From the NCBI GenBank assembly GCA_008360955.1, contig LUCM01003740.1, positions 23,382-87,381 of the forward strand: a DNA stretch of 64,000 nucleotides. Direction: 5' to 3'. The notes beneath the pieces were generated by a model. That model was not told where the DNA came from. It did not search any database and was given only the letters and a program-made list of their open reading frames with translations. Numbering within the stretch: the first letter of the stretch is position 1; each line of letters begins with the position of its first letter. The DNA is from Fasciolopsis buskii (lineage: Eukaryota; Platyhelminthes; Trematoda; Plagiorchiida; Fasciolidae). This document shows positions 11,411-24,500 of the stretch, piece after piece. A program made the translations under genes and the position numbers.

Positions 11411-11781
11411 GTTTAAAAGGTACTTCAAAGTCTAAGACAGCTACACCAGGAATTGTGAGACCGTACAAATTAGACGTGTTGCGCCGATCCTTTGAAACTG
11501 AGAACTCCAGTTTGGCTGGGACTGAAGTTTCTCGCGCTGCTGCATGCTCACCTAATCAGTCAACAGGTTCCCGTAGTGGCGTTATTTTGGCAGATGCATA
11601 TGGAGTTTTGTGTTCGTTTAACTCAATAGCCTTATGGAAACCAGATTCCGAGATCGATTGCTTCAATATCATTTTGAATAGGGATCCTTCTCACGGGTTT
11701 GGAATTTTGATTCGGCGAGGTTTGTACACGGAAAGGAAAACATTACAACCAAATGGGCAGTTTTTAGAAGCTCGATCCCAT
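11411..11781 (+). CDS. MYO18: Myosin XVIII exon a: N-terminal region and first half of PDZ
   Basis: The open frame runs from 11380 to the donor CAT|GTAAGT at 11781/11782. The acceptor is most likely the pyrimidine-rich site ending at 11410, with an alternative at 11430, so the left end is uncertain. The last 40 residues start the PDZ domain: CFNIILNRDPSHGFGILIRR aligns with ELELQRRPTGDFGFSLRR of human MYO18A, and HGFGI is the carboxylate-binding loop. The stretch before it is Ser/Thr-rich and unrecognised. The exon ends in phase 0 and joins in frame to exon b, so ...ARSH is followed by VLYAEPG. Further 5' exons probably lie upstream or off the window. Confidence 0.75.
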
Positions 11782-12488
11782 GTAAGTTCACGTACCAGTT
11801 TTCTATTTAAAATGATCAAAATTAGGCAATGGTAATGTATCCCAGAGACACGTTCATCTAAATTTTACTCATGTCAGGGAGTAGAGTCGTTGCTGAATAA
11901 TCCAGGGAATGTTTCCTTGACTTTTTAGTCATGCAGATCCAGTTTTGCTATCGATATGTTCACTCATTTGCAACGCTATTATGCATAAACGAATATATGG
12001 CGGTCAGATAAGTATTATATATATATATATATATATTCCACTAGGAATATCACCTATAATAAGTCACTCACTTTTATTGCACCGTCTAACTAGGTAGGAA
12101 ATACTTCGCGAAACTATTTGATAATGAGGTAAAAATATAGACAGAGTTGTTTACTGTCTTTTCAGTTTTATTGGAAAGTCACTTAAACGAGCAAACTGTT
12201 AGGAAGTGGACAGCTGGAATTCAGCAGCGTTGGCAGTTTTATCAAACTACCCTGGGAGACTTAATAATGACTCAATACCAGAGTGAATTTACTGACTGTT
12301 GGTTCCAATAAAGTCTAAAATGATGATCGTTGAAGGGTTGTTCTCTCCAGAATTTGCGATTCTCGGCTAGCCATCGTTTGAAAATCATCTTTGAAATAAT
12401 TTCATCCAAAAACCCATTGATTATACTTTTCAGGCAGAAGTTCGCCGTTGGACAGCCAGTGACCAAAAAGAAAGATAGGTTTTAGATT

Positions 12489-12525
<37 letters not shown>

Positions 12526-15500
12526 CCGGGAAAGAGATCGGAAGTTTAATTTTGCATAATTTGACTTAGTGGATCATCTGCATGCAAAACCGACAAATAA
12601 ATAAATAGACAAATAAATAAATAAATAAAATCTTTGCGTTAGATGCTCTCGTTTTGTTTCTTAGTTCGAGATGGGAATTTTGTAGGTTACACGGGATGAT
12701 AGACATTTGCTACTCAATGACGGTGATACTCGCAGGCATTCCACTAGATGTACGCCTTATTGGTATTCTACTCACCACGGTGCATCGGTAGAATATTGCT
12801 AATAGATTTTCTGAAATACTGCATGTCCTGAAACGTGAATTCTCTTGCTGGTACTGCAAACAGCTTGGTACAGACTGTGGACAGGGGTTGGATGGCCTCT
12901 TTTTTGCGTGTAGTGGGTAGGGTTATGAAAATTTCTGCAATGAACTAATAACTATGATCTCTTTACATAACCCAATCTAGATCTCGCATATTTTTCACCC
13001 AGGGTCCAGAACTGGCACACGAAAGACAGTGCAGAGCCTGGCAAGAGGTTGCCTCTTGTTACTTCTCAAAAGGATTATGATATCTTTGGGAGTCTGCATA
13101 CATTTTTATATTACATGTTCATACCAAGATTGTTTGAAGGGAGACGAGTTTCAGTGTCCAGAAGTCATTTTCAGTCATAACTACGTCATGCCCTACGAGC
13201 ACCAGTTGAGAGTAACACTCAAGAATATATCCAAGTGAGATGCAACAGTGGGGTAGTAATTACACTACCAATAAAAATCCTTATGCCACAGTCAAACCTA
13301 ATTTTTTTGTTACCAAATACCTGAAATACCCTCTTGTATACTACTAATGTTTATTCGACGAGCTAGGGTGGTAAGGTTTTTCCTGCTCAGCAGTAATAGC
13401 GATCTTTACAGACTGGCTACGAATACTGGTCTTTGAAAGCGTGTGCGAGCCGTCCAAGGAATCGGACGGCTCACCAATTCACTCAGGACCGTCGCCTAAA
13501 GCGATGAGCAGAACATTTAAAAAGGCGGTTTGGTTGGCTCGTTTAGACAGCGGAGCTCTCATTTGCACCTGCGGTTGAAATAATGCGGGTAGAAACCGGT
13601 CCTCCGTCAGAATCAGAGGTCGCCCAGACGATAGGTTTTCTTAAAAGCTATAGAATATGTGTACATTTTTCATAGACCCATGATGTCCGCCTTCCTTGAT
13701 TTGAAAGTGGCGTTCGACTTAGCCGCCTGTCTTTGAAAGGTATATCAGAGAAATTCATTTCACTTATCAAATCCCTCCATGCTAACAACGGAAGCGAAGT
13801 TCACGCTTATGTTGATGTTTCATCGGAATTCATCGAGAGAAGTGGTATTCGTCAAGGTTGCCCCCTTTCACCTTTCCTTTTTAACTTTGTTGTTGAGGTG
13901 TCTATGAAGGTAGCCCTACCCCCCTGTGAGAGGAGTTGCATTAGTGTTTGCTTACACGAACGATGTTATGCTACTGATTAAAGGTTCAGATTAGTTGGAA
14001 TTTTTCAATAGTCGTCTGAACGATGGTGTAGATATTTTTGGTGTGCATTTTGCGCCTTCGAAGTGTAAAATGCTGTCGCAGGACTGGATTGGCTCAAAGT
14101 CGAACCTTGTTCTTGAAGAAGAGCAACTGGGTAAAGTGAAGAGATTTCATTACTTGGTTTGTTGTATTTCAGCTGGTATATTCAGACATAGAGAAGGCCC
14201 GACTATTGTTTGCTAATTTGAGGCATCTATGGCCTCGGTATGACATAGGGTTGTCGATCAAAGGTCGGCTTCAGGCTGTAGCAATGAAGTGGGTATCGCT
14301 CTACGGTTCCAAAACATTGCGATCGAAAGAAAAAGATATGGGAAGAATTTTGGTGTTTAAACGCTGTTGTATTGGTTAATGTTGGCGAAATATAGTGAAG
14401 GAATTTTGTAAGTAACTCAGGCGTTAGGCGTACGGCACTTCGTCCTACGGCCCAATCGTCAGAACCAGCACTGAATCAGAATCGGCTAATGTGGTTGGGA
14501 CATTTTTGCTCTTGCCTACAGAATACCTATCTCGCCGTAAGCCGTTGTTCCAGTTGGTTAATCATTGGAATATGGTTGGAGATGTTCAGTCGTTGAAATT
14601 ACAAAATGCATGATAACCTTAAACATTAGACCGTGTAGTTTCAGTTATACCGCTGACTTGAGGCCCGCGAGATCGCCCCAAGTTGATGTGGCTCCATCCC
14701 GAAGTCAGTGATGTTCTCGCATTCAAAATCTTTCGTGTTTTATATAGTTCCTCGATTTATACTCTTGGAGTTGTTCTGCCATTTCTAGCCTTCTTCACCT
14801 TTGAGCAAATGGTGCCTTGAGATAACCGTCATAACTAGAGCACGTTGGCACAAGTTAGTGGTTGTAAAAACGGGAACAAAATGGTAAACCTGGGTTATTG
14901 AAAGTCCTAAGTTTAGACAGTTCAGTGCTAGGTGCAGTTCTTCAGCAGATCTTCATCTAATTACGTTTATGACCCGAGCGGTCGTTTAACGGAAAATTAA
15001 CCGTCCTTTCCGACGAATGGTCCTCCTGGTCCTCCTGCAAGAGGAGTGTTCTACCATTTATTGGCATTGTAATGAACAATAAGTAAAGCGTTTAGGTTTG
15101 TCTATGCAAACAAAACACCTGACATTTCGTCTGCTGTCCATAGTTTCCAATGCTTCTCAGCTGTTAAACTGTTATGGTCGATGACCAATCCAAGGTTTTC
15201 GGAACCGCAGATTTCATTCGTGCTGTTAAATTTTGAAAAGAATCTACCCTTTTCTCAATATTTCGAAATTGACGTTATTTTAAATATCGCGCGGTTGAAT
15301 ATTCTTATATGTCCGCGAAAAGATTCATAAAAGCCCGTTCTGTGATTGGCTAGTCCACACATCGATCAAGGCCACCCAACAAACTATATAAACGATAGAG
15401 CTCACTTGAATTCTGACTTGTGTTGGTGGGTCACCAATAAATGCGCGGCAGTACTCTGTGTTCGTCTTCTCTCTTCCGCTAGCGGGCTGGGCTAGCTGTT

Positions 15501-18500
15501 CGTATTTCGCGCCGCTTATTGTTCCGTGTGGCTGCTTATTCAAGGGAGCAGCAGATCTGTCCCATTCGTTGTGCGACTACGGGCCTTGATTCTTGAGCCC
15601 GAACTTTTTGTGTCTCCAACCTCTGTGTGTGTGTTCGTGTCCTACTAGACTACAGGCTGTGTGCTCCTGTGATATCGTGCACTGCGAGTACTTGTGTCTT
15701 GTGCTTCAGTGTGTTCATAGACCAACCAAACTCGGCAACATAACATAAACTGTGAAATATCCCAACCTTCTACCTCCAAATCTACATGTAATCTTTCATT
15801 CTTCAAGGGCGGCATCAGTATACTGGCTATTACATGAATAACCGATCATGCTGCATTTTACGTTATGTCCTATGCTTAATGGCTTTATACAAGCTGACAC
15901 TGAATTCAACATGGATTCTGCGGAACCATCATTCTCAACCCCTAGTATCTTCGTGACAAGTTTGATCACTGTTCGCTGAGCATGTCTTGTCTGGGTCCCA
16001 TATCTAAAATTCAGTTTAGCTTCTATGAGACGAATTATTTTATCGGACAAGGACACGATAATGAAACACCTTTTTCAGTTAATGCACAACCTTTAGCGCC
16101 TAAAGGGGTACCAGTGGTGATACGGTCATGGCGAAGCTCCACGTTTGATACCTATGGAAGCATATCAACGTCCTGTTTGCTGACACTCACCTGTCCAAGT
16201 GCCAGTTCCCCCTTGTCCTTTTATGACAAGCCTTGACTTCGTTTCATTGTGAAAGACAAAGAAGTGATAAATCATCTGTTCCCTTTCAACGGTACTGGTT
16301 TTGAAGGCGTTAAATGTCCGCCAGTAGGCTCACACACGTAACCACGAGTCTTAGGACCTCACAGTCATATGCCACAAACAACCTGAATGAGTCCTGTTTT
16401 GGTTATGGCCGGACTGCCAATATAGTCCTGTCACACTGCTGTATCATTTTTTTGTAAGACTTATGTCTGCCGATCTCTTAAATTCTCAGGCACCCAATTG
16501 AAAATGCTTTCGGGTTTCAGTCTGCGAAAAATGAAGTTTGTGTATCTTGTGCTTGTGAAGTTAGATGCAAAAGACGAACTGTGAACTAAATAATACCGCA
16601 AATAAACGAAAAAGAGGCATTCTTCCAGAAGCACACGACTCGTCTCGCTATTGTTGTCTTTCGCCGTATATCCTTATACAGTAATTTCCTGTTTGATCGC
16701 CTGGTTACTTGTACACACTGCAGTCAATTTTCTCACCGAAACCTCATTTGGGTCATTAAGTGTGTTCATCAGCGAAGAATTCGCTCAAAATTCTCGGTCC
16801 TCTTTAAGGTAACAATCTAAACTTAGGACTTGATGTCCTCTTTCTGGCCACTGGCCTCAAATGATCGGTGATAAAAACTTCAGTTACTCACGTTTGTGGT
16901 TTTTCAGAAAACTTTATCTGTGCATACTGCTGATGAATCAAATGAAATCGTAGTAAGCGAACATTGACCGTCCCGGTTTGGGCGCGCAGCATCTTTTTGT
17001 TATCGCTGTTCCCAAATCCACAAGCCTTCATTAAGTTGGAATCCAGGAAACCATCCGGTGAATTACTTGTTTGCAATAGTAATATTTTGAACAGTCAGTT
17101 CGAACCGTAAATCGTATCTTCGTTTGCTTACCTAATGTCACTTTAATGTGTTGAGAAACTGTCCTAGCGCACAATAGAAGTCTTGCACCGAGACAGCATG
17201 CGCAGAATTGGATCGTTTCATGAGCGCAGAATAGTCTCAAGTATTTCGAACCGTGCGACACTAGCGAAGAGGTACAGGACACAGCACGTACGTGGCGTAG
17301 AACCCCAAATCGTGAACACAACGACGGAATAGCATACCCGCGTGAATGGAAGCCGAGCCTGGTGTTTGAATGAAAACTTAGAGGTATGCATGAAAGTATG
17401 TACCAGTGACCCACCTAAATGGCAAGAAAAAAAGCACCGAAGCACGTCACAAACAAACAAGGAGAATTCGCTCATGGTTGACAGATATGGACCAAAGGAG
17501 GTTCAGAGTGTATCAAAATGTCGACGCGCCATTTGATAACTTTATGCGTTCGAAAGTCAGCAAATGATCGACCTTTCGGCTACCCAAGGTAGCTGTCGAT
17601 CAGTTACATATTCTACCGATAATGCTGTTATTGACTTTTGAACAATTACATACATAGGGAGAGTCTGGATTTCCGTGATTATTACTAACGAGCAAGCCAC
17701 AGCCCTGTTATCTACCGTGAAAGTACGAGATCCATTCATTGAAGAGGAAGATAGAATGCATAATGAAAAATTTATTATTCACTTTGCATAAAAGTATTGC
17801 ACCTATCAGTATCACTAACTCAGCTTTTGAGAGGTTCCATTGTTTTACCACTAATGTGGTTGAAATTGTTACTTTGGCCAAAGTTTTATATCGTATAGGA
17901 TACATGAAACGCCGCGATTTCTCATTGTGTTTCGCAGCAATGTTCGTTCTCATCTCTATTTGATTGACAAAAATATGCCATTATTCACGTCTTCGTTTTC
18001 CACGTTCCTTATTCGTTACGGAAAACGTAAAACCAACACCAATTTTTATGAAATAATCCACCATGTGATGTCGCTCAACTGACCATCAAGAAAGCCTGGA
18101 AGCACTGTACAGCTGTTTCATCGTTGTTAGGAATCATCAGCGGTTGACATCCACCGCGCCCAAACTGGGACGCGAACTCGGGACGAACGATTCTGAGTCG
18201 AATGTGTTAGCCATTACGCTACCGGTCATTCTCTGAACGGTTTGTTGAACTCCACCCCATGATGATGTTACACCTATCCTTTGCTGATTTGCACGGCCAC
18301 GGGACGCTAGCGCAGTCAATCGATCTCTACTGATAGATGACTTTTCTGCAGGCAGCCAAAGTACGACGAGGGTTTTGGATATGACCTACAGAGCTTGGCT
18401 ACTTGGTATGTGGTAGTATCAGGAGATTGAATGTTTCCATGAAATAATTCACCATATGATATGATCACTAAACTGACCAGTAAGAACACATGAAAGCACT

Positions 18501-21500
18501 GTACACCTGTTTCGTCGTTGTTGGGAATCATCAGCAGTGCACATCCACCGCGCCCGAACTGGGGTTTTAGATGCTTACTTTCGTTCGCTATGATTTCATG
18601 CCTGGGAAACTATGCGATTTGTTCAGTACCTTGTGCCATTAATTGTATTGACTTGGCTAGATGGATGTAAGGAAACCACCTGTTACACATTTTGAAGACT
18701 ACTCACAAAATTGGTTGCCTGATTTCGTCAAGTACCTCACGTGTACGACATATAGCTCGTGCTTAACAAATAATGTTCAACCAATCGGAAAAATTAACAG
18801 TATACACTGCACCAAATCAGTTAATTTTGACTAATATTGACTAAATAAAGTGTGTTGTCCGTGAGACTGCTAGGTGCACCGATGAAATTTCGAGGTCGCT
18901 TGTTCATTATGTGTAGCGTCGTGTGATATGTTGATGAGAATGGCCACATCTAAACAAATCTTTGTCTTGCACAACATTAGTTGCAAATCCTTTTCATTTG
19001 TCATGAGTTAACATACCGTACAATTACTGTCATTTCTCAGGTACTTTATGCTGAACCTGGTCCTTGTGGTGTACGATGCGGTCTTCTACCAGGAGATCGA
19101 CTAATGGCTGTAAATGGCCAGTCCGTTGAAGGGTTGCTTCGAAATCACGTGATCCAGCTAATTCGTTCATCTGGTACCCAAATTACTGTCAAAGTTCGCC
19201 CGAGCTCTGAGATGATCGAGTTTTCGTTGCGTTACGTCGTTCCGCTTAATGGAAATGCGGTAACTGATGCGCGTAGGTTCTGTGTTCGACAGCACTTGGC
19301 CGAGGTGGGAAGTCTGCGTCAACTATCGGATGAGCTATGGAAGGTTGGTGCAGGTTATTTTTATCCCAGTTGTTCTGTCATATCTACGAAGGTATTTCAT
19401 CGTTTCATTTCACTTTCGACGTTTCAGCGAATATCGCTCCCAAGAATTTTTAACTTCTAGTCGTCCAGTTTGCTCGGAATTGAGACTGACTGTTTCTTTT
19501 ATAGTTTTGTGTGTGTTAAGCTTGAATCTTAGATCGCAAACATTTCATCACCAGCCGAGGCTAGTAATGAAACGTTTGCGATCTAAATGCCAAGCACAGC
19601 TGTCACAAAACTTTGAAAATTTTCCACCCTGAGCTACAGAACACCAATATTCAAAATCGTTTTTGCTGTTTAAATTCATCTTCTCAAGGTGGTGGTTTGG
19701 CGTACCGCGAGCGTTCCGTACAATTAGTTTTTCTTTTTTGTGCGAATTCTGCTCAAGCTTTATTGTAGTTATCTTCTTAGCAGCAGTTCGTGCCTAATCG
19801 ATAGCATATACCCGACCGCCTCCAAGGATCACAGTGGGGGGGTCATCCCTTTATTCTTACTGGGTCATCTCTATTCTTGTTTGTCGGTGTATGTTTGTGA
19901 GTCTGTTTACGATATTCTTCTTTCGGAACAGTATCAATGATGTTGTACGCCTGGCACGGTTTAGTCTCTTCGGCAGCATAAAGTTGACACAGTTGAACAA
20001 ACGGAAGCATAATTTCAGTCAACTTTTCCCCATTATCGGCCGTCGGTTGATGAGGTCCTTTTTGTCGTTTCTTTCGTATTCTGCTGCTCCTGATTCTCTT
20101 AGGCTTTTCCGGGTGGAATTTGTTTGCTTTTCAATGTGCATTTTTCCGTCTAAATTTAGCAGAAACTAGTGATTCCCCACCATTGTGGTGATCATTCAGC
20201 GGAATTTGAGTTCTTCGATTTTCATGTCATCTTTTTACACCAATACTGGTTAGGAAACATTTGACCAGTGTGAATTCGTGTCAGAAGCGGTACCAGCATT
20301 CTAATGAAGCAATTTCAAGCCACGATGGACTCAAAATCAATGGGGAAATCAGTGTCGTTTGCTTTTACCTAGAATCGCACCTGCCCTCATGGGAACAGGT
20401 GAGTTTTGAAATTTAAGAAATCCGTTTTGATGAGGAACGATGCGTTTGATAACGCGTCACTCATAAACTTGACACCTATGATACATTTTAGTACAACCAG
20501 ATCAACTGACCTTGAGTAGTCCATGCATGCAGCTCAATTTGCGCAGATGATGAAACAAGATTGAGATTTATTTACTTCTTTTCGAAAACACGGACATTGT
20601 TCGCAATCAATCAGACAGGTAGCCACAAAGCCATTTTGAATTTTTGTGTCTCTAGAACACGAGAGGCGGATAGTTCCAGGGAGTGGAAGTTCGTGGCTTT
20701 GATGCGCGCGCTTCTTTGTCCAGGTCAAATGGATTCAAGTGTTTGTCTTATACACCCCTTCGTATGAATATTCTGTCAAATTTGGTACAAAATCATCACT
20801 TCTGTGTAGACAACCTTAAAGTCTTGAAAAAACGAGTCAAATTCAGATTTCGAACTGGAGAAAAATGGGTGCAATTCGTTGCGATGCCTTTGGCGATACG
20901 TGGGTAACCGGTGCAAACACAAGCGGTACTCTGTCTTTCTTGTGATTTGATCAAACGATCTAAGGAGTTAGTTCAAAGGTAGAGGAAGTGCACTCAGATT
21001 GGTTAAGGTTACCAAAAGCAATGCGTGCACAGTGTTCGGAAACTGGAGCCGGTTGGTTTGCGTCTCCTGGAAAACATGCGTTGTCGGTTGAGAAATGGGA
21101 ATGGCGTAACCTCATGACCTCGAGAGTGTTCATGTCAAAATTGTTTCCTATTGCTAATCCGCAAACCATTTCCAACTGTCTTGATATTTTATGAACAAAC
21201 CACACATGCAAACATTCCCTTATGTTCACATTAGATTATCGATCCGAGGTCGAGTGCACACTGCAGCAGTTAAATTGCTCCTCCTTTCCAGCTGAGGTCC
21301 ACGGTCGTCACAGATGAAGTATACTCGAAGTTTTCTTAACAGTAGTACCTGGATATGGTGGGAAACTGTGCGAGTACCGTTGAAGTTAAGCGCAAGATAC
21401 TAGAATCGGAACGCCACCCTTGGAGAAAACAGTTTAAGCAAGTTGTGGTTGACACTTTTGCATGCGCACAAGTAGGCTGTTATGGCGTACGCTGTACTCA

Positions 21501-24500
21501 GAGACAGGTGATAGTTGAAAATAGGGTCAAAGTAGTCAGTTCATTTCATAGCAAAACGATATAAAAGCCCTACTCGATGGACTGGCCGGAAAAGAACAAG
21601 TTACGCTTTCGGATTGACGCATGCGATTCTCTGATGAGGCGCTTATAACAGCTGAGGGACATGACTCAGTGTTGCAGTTGGTGTTATTTTTTGCGTTCAT
21701 TAGCCTTCCTGTTCTACATAATTATTTTTCTTTGTCTATTCGCTGCTAATTGCACTTTTTGACAGACGGTGGTTTAAGGTAAGAACCATAAATACGCTCA
21801 GTAGTTTAAGGTTAATGCCTGTAAAATGACTTATATTCCTGTGACTGGTCGTAGATGTTTAGACTTTATGTTGCCCGTTATTAAAATGACAAACTTCCTA
21901 ACTTTGCTGATCATGTTGGTGGACTGTAACCAGCTGGCGTTTTTCACCACATTCCCGCTCCTCATTGCAATTGTCGTTCGCCCAGTATGTAATCAGGCTC
22001 TCATTCTTTCAATGAGAGATCGAGACAATCGTAAATTTACATTTTTTATTTTTTCACTGTGCATCTGTTTGTCTCACTTGTTAAATTAGATAACCACATG
22101 AAACCAAGTGGAAGGATTGCATCAGTTCACTTGCGATTTTGCAGATATTTTCTATCTCTCCATCGACTAACCAACCGCGCGCATACGGAACGCATAGTGC
22201 TTCGGTGATGCTGATACTATGATTAGGAAAACTAAGGCGTACCGACGCACTCGATCTAGATGCATCATGGAGCGTATCAATATGCCTAATCCAATTTAAA
22301 ACTTCCGTTGCAGACGGCGAGGCCTAGTCATGCTGTGCATCCTCGGCTAACCGGAGCTCTTTTGGTAATTGACTTATTGATAATTTTTGATTATTTTTCA
22401 TGCTACTGTCTACTTGCACTTAGACTGGCGACTGGGATCCTTTGGTTCATTCTTCCATAAAACCAATAAAAATGTTTGTTTTTACGGGCACCAAGCCTGG
22501 ACATTGAAACGGCATTTGCGGCGTCATAGTTATCGTTCTCCATTTAGGAAAATTCCTTTACTGTTTATCGATCGGTCAATCAACCACCGGTACACTTCCT
22601 GTTCGTGCCTAAAGAGGGTAATCATCACTGATCGTATGGTTCACTTACAATAAATCGCATCATTCGAAAAGCAACGGAGTCAGAATCGGCAAATGGGCGG
22701 GTGAGGATTTTGTTTTAGATAGCTGTAGCGCACAGTGAGGGCTCGTTCGTTGATCCGCCCTAACTGCACTGCTTGATCGTGCTTGAGTGTCAGACTGGAA
22801 ATGAACTACGATTCCTGTCGATTTGCTGTTGTTTATTGGGGATTTATTGCAATGCTTGCCAAAGAATCTCGAAAACACCGACCAGTAACCGTTTATGAAT
22901 GATACAACCAATGTTCGATCCCTGATGAAAAAAGAATTTGCTCGAAGCAGTAGCATCATACTCTTGTTAATCTCCACCAGGCTGTGGCTTTCATACGCTA
23001 ACCCTCAACCCTGTACCTGCGTTTGGAAAAAGGCCGTACTGCGGACTACGAAATTAAAGCATTTGACTGGATGGCATGTTAACCAAATTCACACGTCCGA
23101 CCTTTATCATACCCAAATAGTGACTTTTAGTCCGTGATGTGCTTTTGTAATCCCATCTGTAGTCATACGCGATTCGCCTCCACAGAACGCTGGGCTATCG
23201 CTGTTATAACCACGTGCGCCGTGGTTCTTCATTGCCAAAGCATCTGGAAGTCGAGTGTCAACGTACAAAGCTTGGGTTTTCTCGCGGGCGTATCAGTTAT
23301 GCACAACTAACCTCATTCTGACTACTTGTTGGGCTACACCATGTGTCACACATATGAAATATCCGCACATTGCATCCCAGTCGGACATCAGTATGCGCCG
23401 CTTTTATCGTCATTCCGGACACAGTTCAGTCGGGGTATGGCGTGGATGAGACGTACCTAACGCATTCGATCTTTCTGTGATTTAGCTGTACAACTCTTTC
23501 CGCATCTTGTTTGCATCCTTCGTTAGATTCGTATACTAGTTCAGGTTGGAGTAGCTTCAGTGCACCAGCCACACGGAAAAATGATACCAGATACATTTGA
23601 ACTACTAGTTACAAAATTCGCTAAGGTACAATATCTCCCATCGGCGAGCCTGATCGAGTAGGATTTGTCGGAATTTCCGAGTTGTAATGATCTTTTCTAC
23701 CCATCGGATATTGTAAACTTTGAATGACATGGCTGCGTGTTGCAGTCATTGTTTTCATTTGAGGGCTGCTTTCCTCCGTGTGATTCGCTTTCATGACTCT
23801 TATTTGTTCGTTTTTTGCTTATGTTCGATTTTCTCTATGGAAAACCCTTGCCAAGTGGAGACCGAAGCTGGCAGACATGATTGCACAGCGAAGGATTGAA
23901 ACCATTTAGTCCACTTAAACTGTGTATGTCGATTGTTTTTCATCTGTAAGATATATTACCAAAGTACTTGGTAAATGTGTAGGCTATCTTGAGTACTGTG
24001 TTCATCGTCTCTTCGTTTCTTTTTGGTTAACCCTGGTTGTTTCACGGTGGAATTTGTTCAGTTATTACACCAGTCTTTCCTCTCCAGTGTCCTCATCGTG
24101 GCATCAAATTTCCTGTTCCTGACTGTCAATGCAATCGATTGCTAGTTGTTTGATTATCAGGCATCATCAATACCAATGTGCATTTACATCCAGTGCGAAG
24201 CAAACATAGAGCCTATCCTTACACACGCACACGCACCCGGAATTGTTGAACTACCATTGGCAGAACAATAACTTCGGTGAATCAATTGATATTTTTGTGT
24301 TTATATTTCGAGTTGTTATTGGAAATATGTCAAGTTGTGACCATGCATGCAGCTGTTAGAAATTTACCAACGGGGAGAAAATCGGATTCACCAAACTAAT
24401 TTATTGGGTATAATTCATCTTAATTGGGAAGTGTTCAACACACTTCGAATATGGATGAGATAGTTACACACAAAAAATGAGCAAACTCAGAATTCACAAA

